Counted from the first letter of the stretch, positions 50,565 through 59,867 are shown. The stretch is DNA of 64,000 nt from JAIQFV01 sp041494885 (GCA_041494885.1 JBGQBO010000018.1:36501-100500); one strand, 5' to 3'. A program made the numbers and translations. Notes: generated from the letters alone by a model not told the origin.

Positions 50565-52364
50565 TCAAAAAACTTTGCCCGCGCTCATGAGCAAATGCTC
50601 AAGAATCGGGCCGAGACTGAGCGCCGGGAAGAAGGTTAGGGCCCCGACAATCAAGATCACGCCCATTAAGAGCACTGTGAAGAGCGGGGTGGTCACAGGA
50701 AAAGTACCCAGCGAAGGAGGAACATATTTCTTCCGCGCCAGGTTGCCGGCAATTCCCAGCATCGGGATAATCATGAGGAACCGGCCCACCAGCATGGTGA
50801 TGCCTCCGGATGTGTTGTACCAGAGCGTATTCCCGTTGAGACCGCCGAAGGCGGAGCCGTTATTGCCCGCCTGGGACGTAAAGGCATACAAGATTTGCGT
50901 CAAACCGTGTGGCCCCGGATTCGATATGCTGGAGGTCCCGAATCCTTTCACTACAGAAATGCCGGTGAAGATCAGAATGACCAGGGGAAACACCAGCGCG
51001 ACGAGCATGGCCATTTTCACGTCGTAGGCTTCGATTTTTTTCCCGAGATATTCCGGCGTGCGGCCCACCATCAACCCCGCAATAAACACGGCCAGCACGA
51101 CATAAATCAGAATGCCGTACATCCCGGCCCCCACGCCGCCGAAGATGACCTCGCTCAACATGATGTTCACGAGCGGAACCATGCCGCCCAGTGGGGTATA
51201 TGAATCATGCCATCCGTTGATCGCACCGCAGCTGGCGTCGGTCGTCACGGTCGCGAACAGCGACGAGTTCGCAATGCCAAAGCGGACCTCTTTGCCCTCC
51301 ATGTTTCCACCGGGTTGGAGAGCGCCCGCGTGCTGATCCACCCCCGGAAGGAGGGGATTCCCGTGCGCCTCCGCCCAATAGGCGATCGTCACACCGGCCA
51401 GGAACAGGACCGCCATCGCCGCCCACACGGCCCAGCCATGGCGCTGTGAGCCCGTCATCCGACCGAGTGTGTAGGTGAGCCCTGCCCCGATCGCAAAAAT
51501 CGAGAACATCTCGATGAGATTTGACAAGGGAGTCGGATTCTCGAATGGATGGGCACTATTTGCATTGAAGAAGCCGCCCCCATTTGTCCCGAACTCCTTG
51601 ATGATCTCCTGCGATGCCACCGGCCCTTGCGCGATCGTTTGTTCGGCAACCGTATCCATCACAGGCTTGCCGTCGGGCCCGACCACCGGCTTTCCATCTG
51701 CGCCGAGTCGCGGCACCTGCTGTGATTCCATCAGTCTGGCCTGGTCGTATGGCTTGAGGTTCTGCACGACGCCCTGCGAGACCAGGAGCAACGCCCCCAC
51801 AATGCAGAACGGCAGCAGGACCCAGAGGCAACTGCGAACGAGATCGATCCAGAAGTTCCCAATGGTTTCCTTCTGACGGCGGGCGATGCCGCGGATGAAC
51901 GCGATCGCGAGCGCGATGCCTGTGGCTGCCGAGACGAAGTTGTGGTAAGCGAGGCCAGCCATCTGGGTGAAATAACTCATCGTCGTCTCGCCGGCATAGT
52001 TCTGCCAATTCGTGTTCGTCGTAAACGAAGCCGCTGTGTTGAACGCCAGAGGAGGGGGTGACACTGCACCGAACTGTTGCGGGTTGAATGGCAGGAGACC
52101 TTGCAGCCGTTCAATCAGGTACAACAGCAGCATCGAAATGACGCTGAACAGGAGCATGGCCACGGCATACTCGGTCCAGCGCATCTCGTGATTTTCATCG
52201 ACACCGGTGAGGCGGTAGAGCAGCCGCTCCATCGGCCGCAACACGGGATCCATAAATGTTCGCTCGCGGCTGAAGACGTGGGCCATGAAGACGCCCAGCG
52301 GCTTGGTGACCACAAAGATCAGCGCGAGAAAGAAGATTATCTGAAACCATCCATTGGCGGTCAT
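50565..52364 (-). CDS. kdpA: Potassium-transporting ATPase A chain (canonical copy)
   Basis: This 599-aa K+ channel-like subunit has about ten TM helices. The four selectivity-filter regions match E. coli closely: TTNTNWQNYAG, FGTNGGGFFNANSAHPFENP, TDASCGAINGWHDSYTPLGG and AGNNGSAFGG. The ATG at 52364 is just one base after the kdpF stop and has GGAGA upstream; the longer open frame is the kdpF region read in another phase. Its 3' end overlaps the kdpB reading frame region, as expected for a coupled operon. Confidence 0.96.
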   Translation of the reverse strand: MTANGWFQIIFFLALIFVVTKPLGVFMAHVFSRERTFMDPVLRPMERLLYRLTGVDENHEMRWTEYAVAMLLFSVISMLLLYLIERLQGLLPFNPQQFGAVSPPPLAFNTAASFTTNTNWQNYAGETTMSYFTQMAGLAYHNFVSAATGIALAIAFIRGIARRQKETIGNFWIDLVRSCLWVLLPFCIVGALLLVSQGVVQNLKPYDQARLMESQQVPRLGADGKPVVGPDGKPVMDTVAEQTIAQGPVASQEIIKEFGTNGGGFFNANSAHPFENPTPLSNLIEMFSIFAIGAGLTYTLGRMTGSQRHGWAVWAAMAVLFLAGVTIAYWAEAHGNPLLPGVDQHAGALQPGGNMEGKEVRFGIANSSLFATVTTDASCGAINGWHDSYTPLGGMVPLVNIMLSEVIFGGVGAGMYGILIYVVLAVFIAGLMVGRTPEYLGKKIEAYDVKMAMLVALVFPLVILIFTGISVVKGFGTSSISNPGPHGLTQILYAFTSQAGNNGSAFGGLNGNTLWYNTSGGITMLVGRFLMIIPMLGIAGNLARKKYVPPSLGTFPVTTPLFTVLLMGVILIVGALTFFPALSLGPILEHLLMSAGKVF

Positions 52365-52365
52365 G

Positions 52366-52455
52366 TCAGAATTTCTCCGGTCGCAACAGGGCGTAAAACA
52401 GATACACCAGCAACAGAGCGCTGACGACAAGCAGAATCATCGATTCAAAATTCAT
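52366..52455 (-). CDS. kdpF: KdpF small membrane subunit
   Basis: A 29-aa frame encodes one hydrophobic helix (ILLVVSALLLVYLFYALL) ending RPEKF, the standard KdpF C-terminus. It sits directly before kdpA1 with a one-base gap and has GAGG before its ATG. KdpF stabilises the KdpABC complex. Confidence 0.92.
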   Translation of the reverse strand: MNFESMILLVVSALLLVYLFYALLRPEKF

Positions 52456-52466
52456 GGAGTTGCACC

Positions 52467-52553
52467 TCACTTCACGCGGTCACAGAAGCGCACGTAACCG
52501 ATCGACAGTGCGAAGAATGCGATCGTAATAAGAATGAAAACCAAGTCCTGCAT
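52467..52553 (-). CDS. Second mini membrane protein upstream of kdpF
   Basis: A 28-aa frame (one TM helix, MQDLVFILITIAFFALSIGY, followed by VRFCDRVK) starts at an ATG preceded by GGGAGG and ends 11 bp before kdpF. The ending YVRFCDR(L/V) is one I recall from tiny ORFs ahead of kdpF in other Acidobacteria and soil bacteria, where it is usually unannotated. It is probably an extra small subunit of the pump or its regulator. Confidence 0.75.
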   Translation of the reverse strand: MQDLVFILITIAFFALSIGYVRFCDRVK

Positions 52554-52660
52554 GCTCGTCCTCCCACAAACAAAGTCGCGATCAGCCAGGATCAACTCGA
52601 GTCTTGCGGCCGGCCCTGTCATTGACAGCACCCGACCGCAGATCACACTCCACACGCGCG

Positions 52661-54283
52661 CTAGAATTTCACGAGGATGGCGAAATTAAGCCGGTTCTCC
52701 GTCTTGCGGAGATCCGGCGCAAAGCCCGACACCAAAGAGCCGGGCGCGCCCGTGTTGCCACCGGGAGGCGTTACCCCGCCCGGCCCCGAATAATAGGGGA
52801 CATTTGCCGCACGATGGTTGAATTCCCAGCGGAAGGTGATGTACTGGCTGGGCATGTAATCGAACGTCCCGGAAGCGTCCCACGCCTTGTACGGATCGCC
52901 GGGGTTCTCCGTAAAATACGGCGTGCCTGACGCGGCAGTCGCACCGTTGATCGGCGGCAGCAACACCAGATACCGGCCCGGATTGTTGATGGCGCCACCC
53001 CCCAGCGTCACGGCATAGAGATCGTGGTGGAACCAAACGCGATTGTAAATCATGAAGCCAAGGAAGCTCTGCTTCGGTCCGCCTGGGCGATTGCCAAAAC
53101 AACTCACGCCGCCGCCGCTTTCACATCCGGCATCGACGGTCAAAGAAAAAGCCGCCTTGTCGAGCATCTTGTCCGGCGTGTCGTAGTATTTGACTTGGAT
53201 GCTGTCGTCGGTATGGAAACGCGTGCGACCGGTCACACCTAAAGTGTCACGGCCGAGCGCATACTGGTTGCCAAGAATCGACAGCCAGCCATTCGGACGC
53301 CAAAGGATCTGCCCTCCCACGCCCGGCCTCTTGTTGAATTTGCCGTACGATTGCCATCCATTCACGAACCACGGCTCGATTTTCAGTTTCTCGGTTGGGA
53401 AGATTTGAACCCGAAGGCCGTTAAAGAACCACGGTGTGTTGGACGACACATACGACGGCTGGTAAGCCCAGTTGTCAAAGTTGTAGTAGCTGAAGAGGCC
53501 AACATAGGACATAAAGATTCCTGCATCCACATTGATCCCATGCAGCGCGTCAAAGTGGTACCCGCCGTACGCTTCCGAAATGTATCGATAAGCGTCGGCC
53601 AGGTTCCACTGGCCGCGTGCTGGACTGGCATCATTGCGCGGCGTCGTTTGCGAATACATCCCGAACTGCGTCATCACCCGGGCACGAACGTGGTCGTAAT
53701 GGAAATCGCCGCCCACACCCAACTGCGTCATCTGGAATTCATTCGATCGAAAGACCTCGCTTGACCCACTGATCGTATGGTCCTGGGGATGATTGAAATC
53801 GAAGATGTAGTCCACGTCGGTTCTGATCTCCGGCGTAAAGAACTTCGTGTCCATCGCGAGCTCTTTGGTGCGAGGGTTACCGTTCAACCAGGTGAAATCT
53901 GCAAAGGCAAAGGGCTCTGCCGGTTTCTTTTTCTCGGGTTCGACCGACGCAGACGGCAAGGGCGCGGCCTCCCTTTGTGCTTGCATAAAGGAGGCAGAAT
54001 CCTGTTTAAGCTCACGCGGCAGCGTGGAAAGTGAAGCGGTTTGAGTTGCAGCGTCGGACGTTCCGCCCGCTTTAGATTCGAGTGCGGCCAGACGCTGTTC
54101 CAGCTTGCTGATTCGGTCGAGCAGTAGTTTTTCCCGATCGGTCGGCGAACCTTGACTTTGAGTTATTGGGTCCGCAGCCTTCGGCGGTTGATTTGATTCC
54201 TGCGCAGGAGTCCACATCGATCCGGCGATGATGAGGACTATACATTGCAGGCAGAAGCAGGCGGACTTTAGCAACTTTCCCAT
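52661..54283 (-). CDS. Outer-membrane beta-barrel porin (BBP2/OmpL-like)
   Basis: This 540-aa protein starts at ATG 54283 behind GAGGAG and has a signal peptide ending near WTPAQE. A short coiled coil (LLLDRISKLEQRLAALES, about 55-75) is followed by a Pro-rich linker. A 16-18-strand-like barrel then runs to a terminal Phe (NFAILVKF). The sequence style (FDNWAYQPSYVSSNTPWFFN, then GGQILWRPNGWLSILGNQYA) fits the BBP2 porin family. It is the first gene before the kdp mini-ORFs on the same strand, about 110 bp away, so it may supply K+ to the periplasm for KdpFABC. That role is inferred from position only. Confidence 0.8.
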   Translation of the reverse strand: MGKLLKSACFCLQCIVLIIAGSMWTPAQESNQPPKAADPITQSQGSPTDREKLLLDRISKLEQRLAALESKAGGTSDAATQTASLSTLPRELKQDSASFMQAQREAAPLPSASVEPEKKKPAEPFAFADFTWLNGNPRTKELAMDTKFFTPEIRTDVDYIFDFNHPQDHTISGSSEVFRSNEFQMTQLGVGGDFHYDHVRARVMTQFGMYSQTTPRNDASPARGQWNLADAYRYISEAYGGYHFDALHGINVDAGIFMSYVGLFSYYNFDNWAYQPSYVSSNTPWFFNGLRVQIFPTEKLKIEPWFVNGWQSYGKFNKRPGVGGQILWRPNGWLSILGNQYALGRDTLGVTGRTRFHTDDSIQVKYYDTPDKMLDKAAFSLTVDAGCESGGGVSCFGNRPGGPKQSFLGFMIYNRVWFHHDLYAVTLGGGAINNPGRYLVLLPPINGATAASGTPYFTENPGDPYKAWDASGTFDYMPSQYITFRWEFNHRAANVPYYSGPGGVTPPGGNTGAPGSLVSGFAPDLRKTENRLNFAILVKF

Positions 54284-54605
54284 CGTTGTCTCCTCAGGAT
54301 TTGGTAAGAGGTCCTCGATACGCGGCTTTCCACCGGACCTGTCTCTGGTAAGAGTGAATGGCTTGACTGTGGTGCCTGTGTTGAACCACACAAGAGCTCA
54401 GGCCGATTGAAATGAGACGTCATCGAAAATCATTCTTTAGCGCTTTGCGACTTCGGTAAACTAGCAAGAGGAGAATAAGGAAGTCATAAATGAAAAATAA
54501 AGAGTCCATAAAGATGGAGTAAAAAGATGATCAAGAGGCGTGGCTTTCCCGTTACGGTCAGCATTCATCCTGATGATTCAGCGGCAATTCAGAATTCGTA
54601 AGATC
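54284..54605. other. 322-bp region upstream of the porin/kdp genes
   Basis: This should hold the promoter and KdpE target for the whole minus-strand Kdp block. The stretch around 54420-54520 is AT-rich. No convincing KdpE box or hexamer pair could be fixed by eye. A 24-codon frame at 54527-54601 (plus) has a weak start and is not called. Confidence 0.4.
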
Positions 54606-55109
54606 CTAGAGGAGCTCTACTTTGGCGGGGTCATTGGCCCGCTCAGCAAGCAGAGAGCGAATGGGTTTCTTTAGGAGGGGGTGAATAAAGTCAGGGGCCA
54701 GTTCGGCCATCGGGACCAGAACGAATTTTCGCTCGGCGATCCTTGGATGGGGAACGACCAGATCGAAGTGGTTGATGACTTCGCGGTCATAGAACAGAAG
54801 GTCAATGTCGATAGTCCGGGGACCCTTGTCGATGGTTCGTTCCCGCCCGATCTTGCTCTCAACGCTCAGGCAGTGTGCCAGCAGATCAGCCGGGGGGAGC
54901 GGGGTTTCAATCGCGAGGACTTGGTTGAAGAACCAGTCCTGGTCAAGGTAATCCACTGGAGACGTTTTGTAGATGGAGGATTCCCGTACAATTCTAACGG
55001 TCGGGGTCTGAAGCCAAGCCCGAGCCAGTCGAAGGTTTTCGCGTTTATCCTCGACGTTGCTCCCGAGAGCCACGTAGGCGGTATGTAAGCTGGATCGGTT
55101 CTCAGTCAC
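54606..55109 (-). CDS. folK: 2-amino-4-hydroxy-6-hydroxymethyldihydropteridine diphosphokinase
   Basis: This 167-aa HPPK transfers pyrophosphate from ATP to the pterin in folate synthesis. It shows AYVALGSNVEDKRENL, SSIYKTSPVDYLDQDWFFNQV, IGRERTIDKGPRTIDIDLLF (the metal-binding Asp pair) and VVPHPRIAERKFVLVPMAE. The GTG at 55109 has AAAGGAG five bases upstream and the length then fits the family; an ATG at 55172 would add an unrelated leader. Confidence 0.95.
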   Translation of the reverse strand: MTENRSSLHTAYVALGSNVEDKRENLRLARAWLQTPTVRIVRESSIYKTSPVDYLDQDWFFNQVLAIETPLPPADLLAHCLSVESKIGRERTIDKGPRTIDIDLLFYDREVINHFDLVVPHPRIAERKFVLVPMAELAPDFIHPLLKKPIRSLLAERANDPAKVELL

Positions 55110-55188
55110 AGGAACTCCTTTCCAGGATTCTAGCACGATCGGTGAAAAATTTAAGGCCTCGAAGGCGCACACCAGAGGGGTCAGATGG

Positions 55189-56871
55189 CTAAGGATTCGG
55201 TGAGGAATGGTGGCCGGGGGTTGACAGGAGAGGGGTCAAAACCCGGAGCAGATCAATCATGACCCGAAGCCGGAGCTGAGTATCAGAGATGGATTGGGTG
55301 GCCTCGGTGGCTTCCTTCGGGAACAACGGGGTCAGCTTGGTGAGGGCATTCGAGGTGGCGGAATACATCGAAAAGAAAACGGGCGGCGATGTGGAATTCC
55401 TGAGCAGGCGAGAATCACCCTGTTCGCTTTGAGCCAGACCTTCATTGAGGTACTTCCGGGCCTGGCCCGCTTCACCCATTTGGAAATACGCCAGTGCGAT
55501 TTGCGCGAGCGCAGCCGACTTCGATTGCGGGTTACTCTCGAGTTGCAGCCGGGGCAGAATCTCTTCGAGCCGGTGTGAAAAGTCGACGGGATGGTTTTTT
55601 GAAAGTGTTTGAGCTTTAATCAGGTCCTGGTTCAGTCCCAGAGAAAAAGCGGAGGGGGGCTGGGTTCCCATATTCATCATCTGTTCGAGGGTGGTGGGCT
55701 GATCCGGATCTTCAGCGGGCCGGTCGGTTCCCCTTCTCAGATCCGACCCCGTGGGCGAATTCCCCTGCGCCACGGAGTTCGAAGACCGGCGCGGTCTTGC
55801 ATGGGAAGGGGCCGATGAACCCGGAGTGTATACGGCATGCGGATCGGGGGATCCATCGGCACGAAAAACACGCCGGGTAGAGGCATGCTTCAAGCTGTCC
55901 TGATTCCTTTTATCCTGGAGCGTCTCCATCCATTCCCTTGCCCGGGCCGGATTGCTCTTCTGCATTAGGGGCAAGAATTGACTCAGAATCAGGAGATGCG
56001 TCGGACCGTAAACGCCCTCCTGTGGACCTAATGGTTCAGGGTCATCGGATTTCTCCGTCTGCATGGTCGCGTCGACCTCGTCGGCCTTTTTCAGGAGGAC
56101 TTCAACTCCCATCTCGACAAGGGCCGGATTAGAGATCCCCACAACCCGGGTGAGAGAGGCAAAGGTACTGATCAAGGCTTCCTCTGCAGGGAGGAGATTA
56201 AATCTCCCCACCGCTTGGGAGAAGAGTTGTTGCGAACGATCGGGAAGAGTTTTTTGGAAGAACTCGGCAATGGTGAGCGTTTGGTCGAAATCAACATCTT
56301 CCTGCACCAGGACGGGGGCGATTTTCTGGAAAAGCGCCTCCGTGTCCTCAGCGGGGATCCTTCGTGCCAAATCCGCCAACAGAACCAGCTTCACATGTTC
56401 CCCGGAGCGGGCGGCTTCAGGGGCCGGGGGTTCCGGTTGTAGGATCAAGGCATGGGCCACCGCGCGAGAGAGATCGAGCTTGGCCTCGTCGAGAATAATT
56501 TCTCGCTCCAACGTCTCGCGCATGCCCAGCTTGTCGGGGGCGGAAACCTGTTCGGCGGACCGGAAGGCCTGCTCATAAACCCACAGGGCTCGAGTGGTAT
56601 CCATATGGACTATGACTGAGGCCAATTGCCGCAACCCCGCGGCGCGCAGTTCGGGCCGGACTCCTTGGGCTGTGAGAAAGATGGAGTTGATAAACGCCTT
56701 CAGATCGCTCTCAGAAAAATCCTTCCCTGGATTGGGCGGCTGCTCCGCCATCGGATCCGCCGGGACCGCCAAAGCTTCAGCCTGAGCTCCCGGTGTCTCG
56801 GAGACGAGGAGGAGCAGGGCCATCGCGAAGATGGGGAGGGGGAAAACGATCGATCTTTTCAGGAGTGACAT
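55189..56871 (-). CDS. Hypothetical exported helical-repeat protein
   Basis: From ATG 56871 the 560-aa product has a signal peptide (cleavage near GAQAEA). The rest is almost wholly helical: ARALWVYEQAFRSAEQ-like helix pairs at about 70-260 resemble TPR/SEL1-type solenoids. A low-complexity Ser/Arg/Pro segment follows (about 340-390), then another solenoid with a TPR-like unit (AALAQIALAYFQMGEAGQAR, about 445-470). No enzyme motif is seen. It lies directly downstream of ruvB on the same strand with 7-76 bp between them, depending on the start. An upstream GTG at 56940 is the alternative start. Confidence 0.7.
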   Translation of the reverse strand: MSLLKRSIVFPLPIFAMALLLLVSETPGAQAEALAVPADPMAEQPPNPGKDFSESDLKAFINSIFLTAQGVRPELRAAGLRQLASVIVHMDTTRALWVYEQAFRSAEQVSAPDKLGMRETLEREIILDEAKLDLSRAVAHALILQPEPPAPEAARSGEHVKLVLLADLARRIPAEDTEALFQKIAPVLVQEDVDFDQTLTIAEFFQKTLPDRSQQLFSQAVGRFNLLPAEEALISTFASLTRVVGISNPALVEMGVEVLLKKADEVDATMQTEKSDDPEPLGPQEGVYGPTHLLILSQFLPLMQKSNPARAREWMETLQDKRNQDSLKHASTRRVFRADGSPDPHAVYTPGSSAPSHARPRRSSNSVAQGNSPTGSDLRRGTDRPAEDPDQPTTLEQMMNMGTQPPSAFSLGLNQDLIKAQTLSKNHPVDFSHRLEEILPRLQLESNPQSKSAALAQIALAYFQMGEAGQARKYLNEGLAQSEQGDSRLLRNSTSPPVFFSMYSATSNALTKLTPLFPKEATEATQSISDTQLRLRVMIDLLRVLTPLLSTPGHHSSPNP

Positions 56872-56947
56872 GATTGGGTCTGCCCGCGAGCGCAAGGGAA
56901 CCGCCAGGCGAAATCCCTGGAGAACGAGCGGGCGCTTCACGTGTTAC

Positions 56948-57964
56948 TCAATGGAAGAGGGGAGTCTGCCCGCCCTGGGGAGCCATCCCGAGATAACGAT
57001 AGCCTAGCGGGGTAACCACCCGGCCCCGGGGCGTCCGATCCAGGAACCCGATTTGAATCAAGAACGGTTCGTAAATCTCCTCGATCGCATCTTCCTCTTC
57101 GCTCATGGCTGCGGCGATGGTGGAGATGCCGACCGGCCCTCCATTGAACTTGTGGATGATAGTTTCCAGCACGGTGCGATCCATCTCGTCCAGCCCGCGC
57201 TCGTCCACATCCAGCATGCTCAATCCATCGATCGCCAGGGGATGGGTGATCCTACCGTCTCCCTTGACCTGCGCAAAATCGCGCACGCGGCGCAGGAGCC
57301 GGTTTGCAATTCGAGGAGTGCCGCGGGAGCGGCGTGCCAGCTCCGCGATGGCCGAAGATTCAATTTCGACGCTGAGGATGGAGGCAGAGCGGGTCACGAT
57401 TTCCGCGATACTGGACTCTTCATAATAGTTGAGCCGATGAATGATCCCAAAGCGGGAGCGCAGGGGCGCCGAGATCAGGCCGGCCCGCGTGGTGGCCCCG
57501 ATCAGCGTGAACTTCGAGAGCGGCATGGTGATGGCCCGGGCGCTGGGGCCTTGTCCGATCATGATGTCCAGCTTGTAATCCTCCATCGCCGGGTAGAGAA
57601 TTTCCTCAATCGCCGGTTGGAGACGGTGAATCTCATCGATGAAGAGAACATCGTTCCGCTGAAGGTTGGTCAGCACGGCCGTGAGGTCTCCCTTGATTTG
57701 AATCAAAGGACCGGAGGTGGACCGGAAACCGACCCCGAGTTCGTTCGCAATAATACTGGCCAGTGTCGTCTTTCCCAATCCCGGAGGACCATAGAGCAGC
57801 ACATGATCCAGCGACTCTTTCCTCGCCCGAGCCGCCTCGATCCCGATGGAAAGATTCTCGCGAACCTTGGGCTGTCCGATGAATTCCTTGAGAAAACGGG
57901 GGCGAAGCGGCAGTTCAAAATTAGCTTCGTCGTCGAGGGGTTGACCTGAAATGAGACGTGGCAT
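56948..57964 (-). CDS. ruvB: Holliday junction branch migration helicase RuvB
   Basis: This 338-aa AAA+ motor drives branch migration with RuvA. It shows LRPRFLKEFIGQPKVRENL, Walker A YGPPGLGKTTLA, Walker B DVLFIDEIHRL, sensor 1 in FTLIGATTRAGLIS, arginine-finger region APLRSRFG, and the C-terminal winged helix (IGFLDRTPRGRVVTPLGYRYL). Length is standard. ruvA and ruvC are not in the window. Confidence 0.97.
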   Translation of the reverse strand: MPRLISGQPLDDEANFELPLRPRFLKEFIGQPKVRENLSIGIEAARARKESLDHVLLYGPPGLGKTTLASIIANELGVGFRSTSGPLIQIKGDLTAVLTNLQRNDVLFIDEIHRLQPAIEEILYPAMEDYKLDIMIGQGPSARAITMPLSKFTLIGATTRAGLISAPLRSRFGIIHRLNYYEESSIAEIVTRSASILSVEIESSAIAELARRSRGTPRIANRLLRRVRDFAQVKGDGRITHPLAIDGLSMLDVDERGLDEMDRTVLETIIHKFNGGPVGISTIAAAMSEEEDAIEEIYEPFLIQIGFLDRTPRGRVVTPLGYRYLGMAPQGGQTPLFH

Positions 57965-57976
57965 GATTACAGCTTA

Positions 57977-59707
57977 TCAGAATTTGATGCTCAATCCGCC
58001 GCGAATCACTCGCGCCTGTTGGGAAAGGAAGTCGATGGGGAGGGAATTGCCAGGGCGGGAAGACCCTTCCGAGAACAGATTTCGAAAATCGGCCTGCGCC
58101 TCGAGTTGACCGGGCAGCATGGTGAAATTGGGAAGAGGCTGCGTAATTACCAGGTTGAACCCGGCTTCTGACGCATAAAAGTTCGACTGGAAGGGATCGA
58201 CGAGAGTCACCGGAAGACCAAAAATCTTTCGATAGATCATGTTGAGCTGGGTCTGCGACCGCGGAACCTGGAATCTCAGGCCTCCCGTGACAAGGTGGTA
58301 GGAACGGTTCTTGAAGAACTGTGCCACTTCCACCCCGGGATCCACCCCCAGAGCAGTCCCACCGTCAACTTCCTCCAATCCGCCGGCGTAGTTGTAGCCG
58401 AGAGAGATGGAGAGCCTCTGCGCGGGACGGGAAAGCAACGCGATACCGTACCCGCGCTGGATGGATCCTCCCACATCAACCGCATCGAAATTGGATAACA
58501 ATAGGGTCCGGTCCCTGAACTGGTCCTGGTAGACGCTTAAAATGACGCGGGTGCGTTCCGTAACCTTTCGTTCGAGGCTCAACTCAATATGGTTAATGGA
58601 TTCCGCCCGAGTGGAGTTGGGGGACAGGGTCATTCGAGCGATCGAAGGCAGGCTGATGGATTCGCCCTCCGGCAGATTAAACATCTTGGCGCGTTCCAGG
58701 GTGGTGTTCATCGCCGCGGCATGCAGCGTCAAAGAGGGTGAGATCTCGGCCGTGATCCCAATGCGCGGGCGAACAATGTTTCTTGTCCGCACCGACTCGA
58801 GGTGGTCGAAGGTCATTCCCCCCATCATCTCGAGGTGATCCCCTATTTTGAACCGATCCTGCAGATCCAGCGAGACCAGGAAATTCTGAACTTGGGAAAG
58901 GGTGGCATTTCCTTCGGAGAGGGACGCAACCGCCTGCGAGATCTCAGTGCTATTGAGGAGGGGCAACCCGAATTGCCGCAGGCCCAGTGAAACCGTGGCC
59001 GTGTGACTTTCATCGAGCCGGATATTGAGTGCGCTGCAAACACTCGCCTGGCTCGAACCCGAGAATCCAACCCCCCCGGCCACCAGGAGCTGGGTGCTGG
59101 GAGAGAGTGAGTGGATAAAGGCAAAAGACGAATTAAAGGAATTGGCATCCGGGCTGGCATTGGAGACATCGTTCCCTGAAGAGATCTCCAGAATCCCTCG
59201 GAATGGCAGGAGGGAACCCTTCAGGGAGTTCTCCGCCACGGCCTCGAGATCCCCATTCTCCCTGAACCGCAGGATCGGGCGGGTGGACCGCGAAGTCCTC
59301 AGGATCCACTTTGCATCTTCAAAACTGTCTTCCCGCTCGGTCGTGATCCGGGGGGGCTTAAAGGCGAGGGTGAGGATATCGGAAAGATGGATGACCAGCG
59401 AATCATTCCCGCCCGGGCTAACGACCAGTATCTTGGAGACCTCATTCCAGGGGGAGACAGTAAAAATCTGAAGTGTGTAAGTGCCCGGGAAGAGCGAGGT
59501 GAAATAAAATTGGCCCTTCAGATCACTCAGTGTTTTTCGTTCAATGGGCAACAACGAGCCCATGCTATGAAGCGCCACGGCCACTCCCACCGCAGGCTGA
59601 CCGGCGGGGTCTTTGACCGTGCCGCTCAAGGAGCCCAATTCCAGCCCCAGGGCACACGTTCCACCCAGGAAAAACAGGAGAAACCCGATAAGCACTCGAT
59701 GTTTCAT
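57977..59707 (-). CDS. Outer-membrane barrel protein with N-terminal carboxypeptidase-regulatory-like domain
   Basis: This 576-aa protein has a signal peptide (MKHRVLIGFLLFFLGGTCALG). A carboxypeptidase-regulatory-like beta-sandwich follows (LSGTVKDPAGQPAVGVAVAL to about 100). From about 165 an amphipathic beta-barrel ends in Phe (VIRGGLSIKF). It resembles the acidobacterial TonB-dependent-receptor-like family, but no TonB plug domain and no TonB box are present between the two parts, and it is much shorter than true receptors. It probably forms a simple barrel or transports without TonB. It sits 12 bp before ruvB in the same direction. Confidence 0.75.
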   Translation of the reverse strand: MKHRVLIGFLLFFLGGTCALGLELGSLSGTVKDPAGQPAVGVAVALHSMGSLLPIERKTLSDLKGQFYFTSLFPGTYTLQIFTVSPWNEVSKILVVSPGGNDSLVIHLSDILTLAFKPPRITTEREDSFEDAKWILRTSRSTRPILRFRENGDLEAVAENSLKGSLLPFRGILEISSGNDVSNASPDANSFNSSFAFIHSLSPSTQLLVAGGVGFSGSSQASVCSALNIRLDESHTATVSLGLRQFGLPLLNSTEISQAVASLSEGNATLSQVQNFLVSLDLQDRFKIGDHLEMMGGMTFDHLESVRTRNIVRPRIGITAEISPSLTLHAAAMNTTLERAKMFNLPEGESISLPSIARMTLSPNSTRAESINHIELSLERKVTERTRVILSVYQDQFRDRTLLLSNFDAVDVGGSIQRGYGIALLSRPAQRLSISLGYNYAGGLEEVDGGTALGVDPGVEVAQFFKNRSYHLVTGGLRFQVPRSQTQLNMIYRKIFGLPVTLVDPFQSNFYASEAGFNLVITQPLPNFTMLPGQLEAQADFRNLFSEGSSRPGNSLPIDFLSQQARVIRGGLSIKF

Positions 59708-59867
59708 GAAATGGTCGTCCCGGTCATCCCTCAAAGAACTCTGACCTCGTGGTCCGGCAGAGGGAGGTCTTGCCGATCTGAAACCCAGTCCTCTTCAGCC
59801 TTCATTGCCCCCGCGACGGGCTTACTTTCAGTACCGCCCCGGAGGATTGACGTTCGTTCGCGATGCG

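Noticed and set aside
54527..54601. 24-codon frame upstream of folK and the porin gene
   Set aside because: Too short, with no conserved pattern or convincing context; probably chance.
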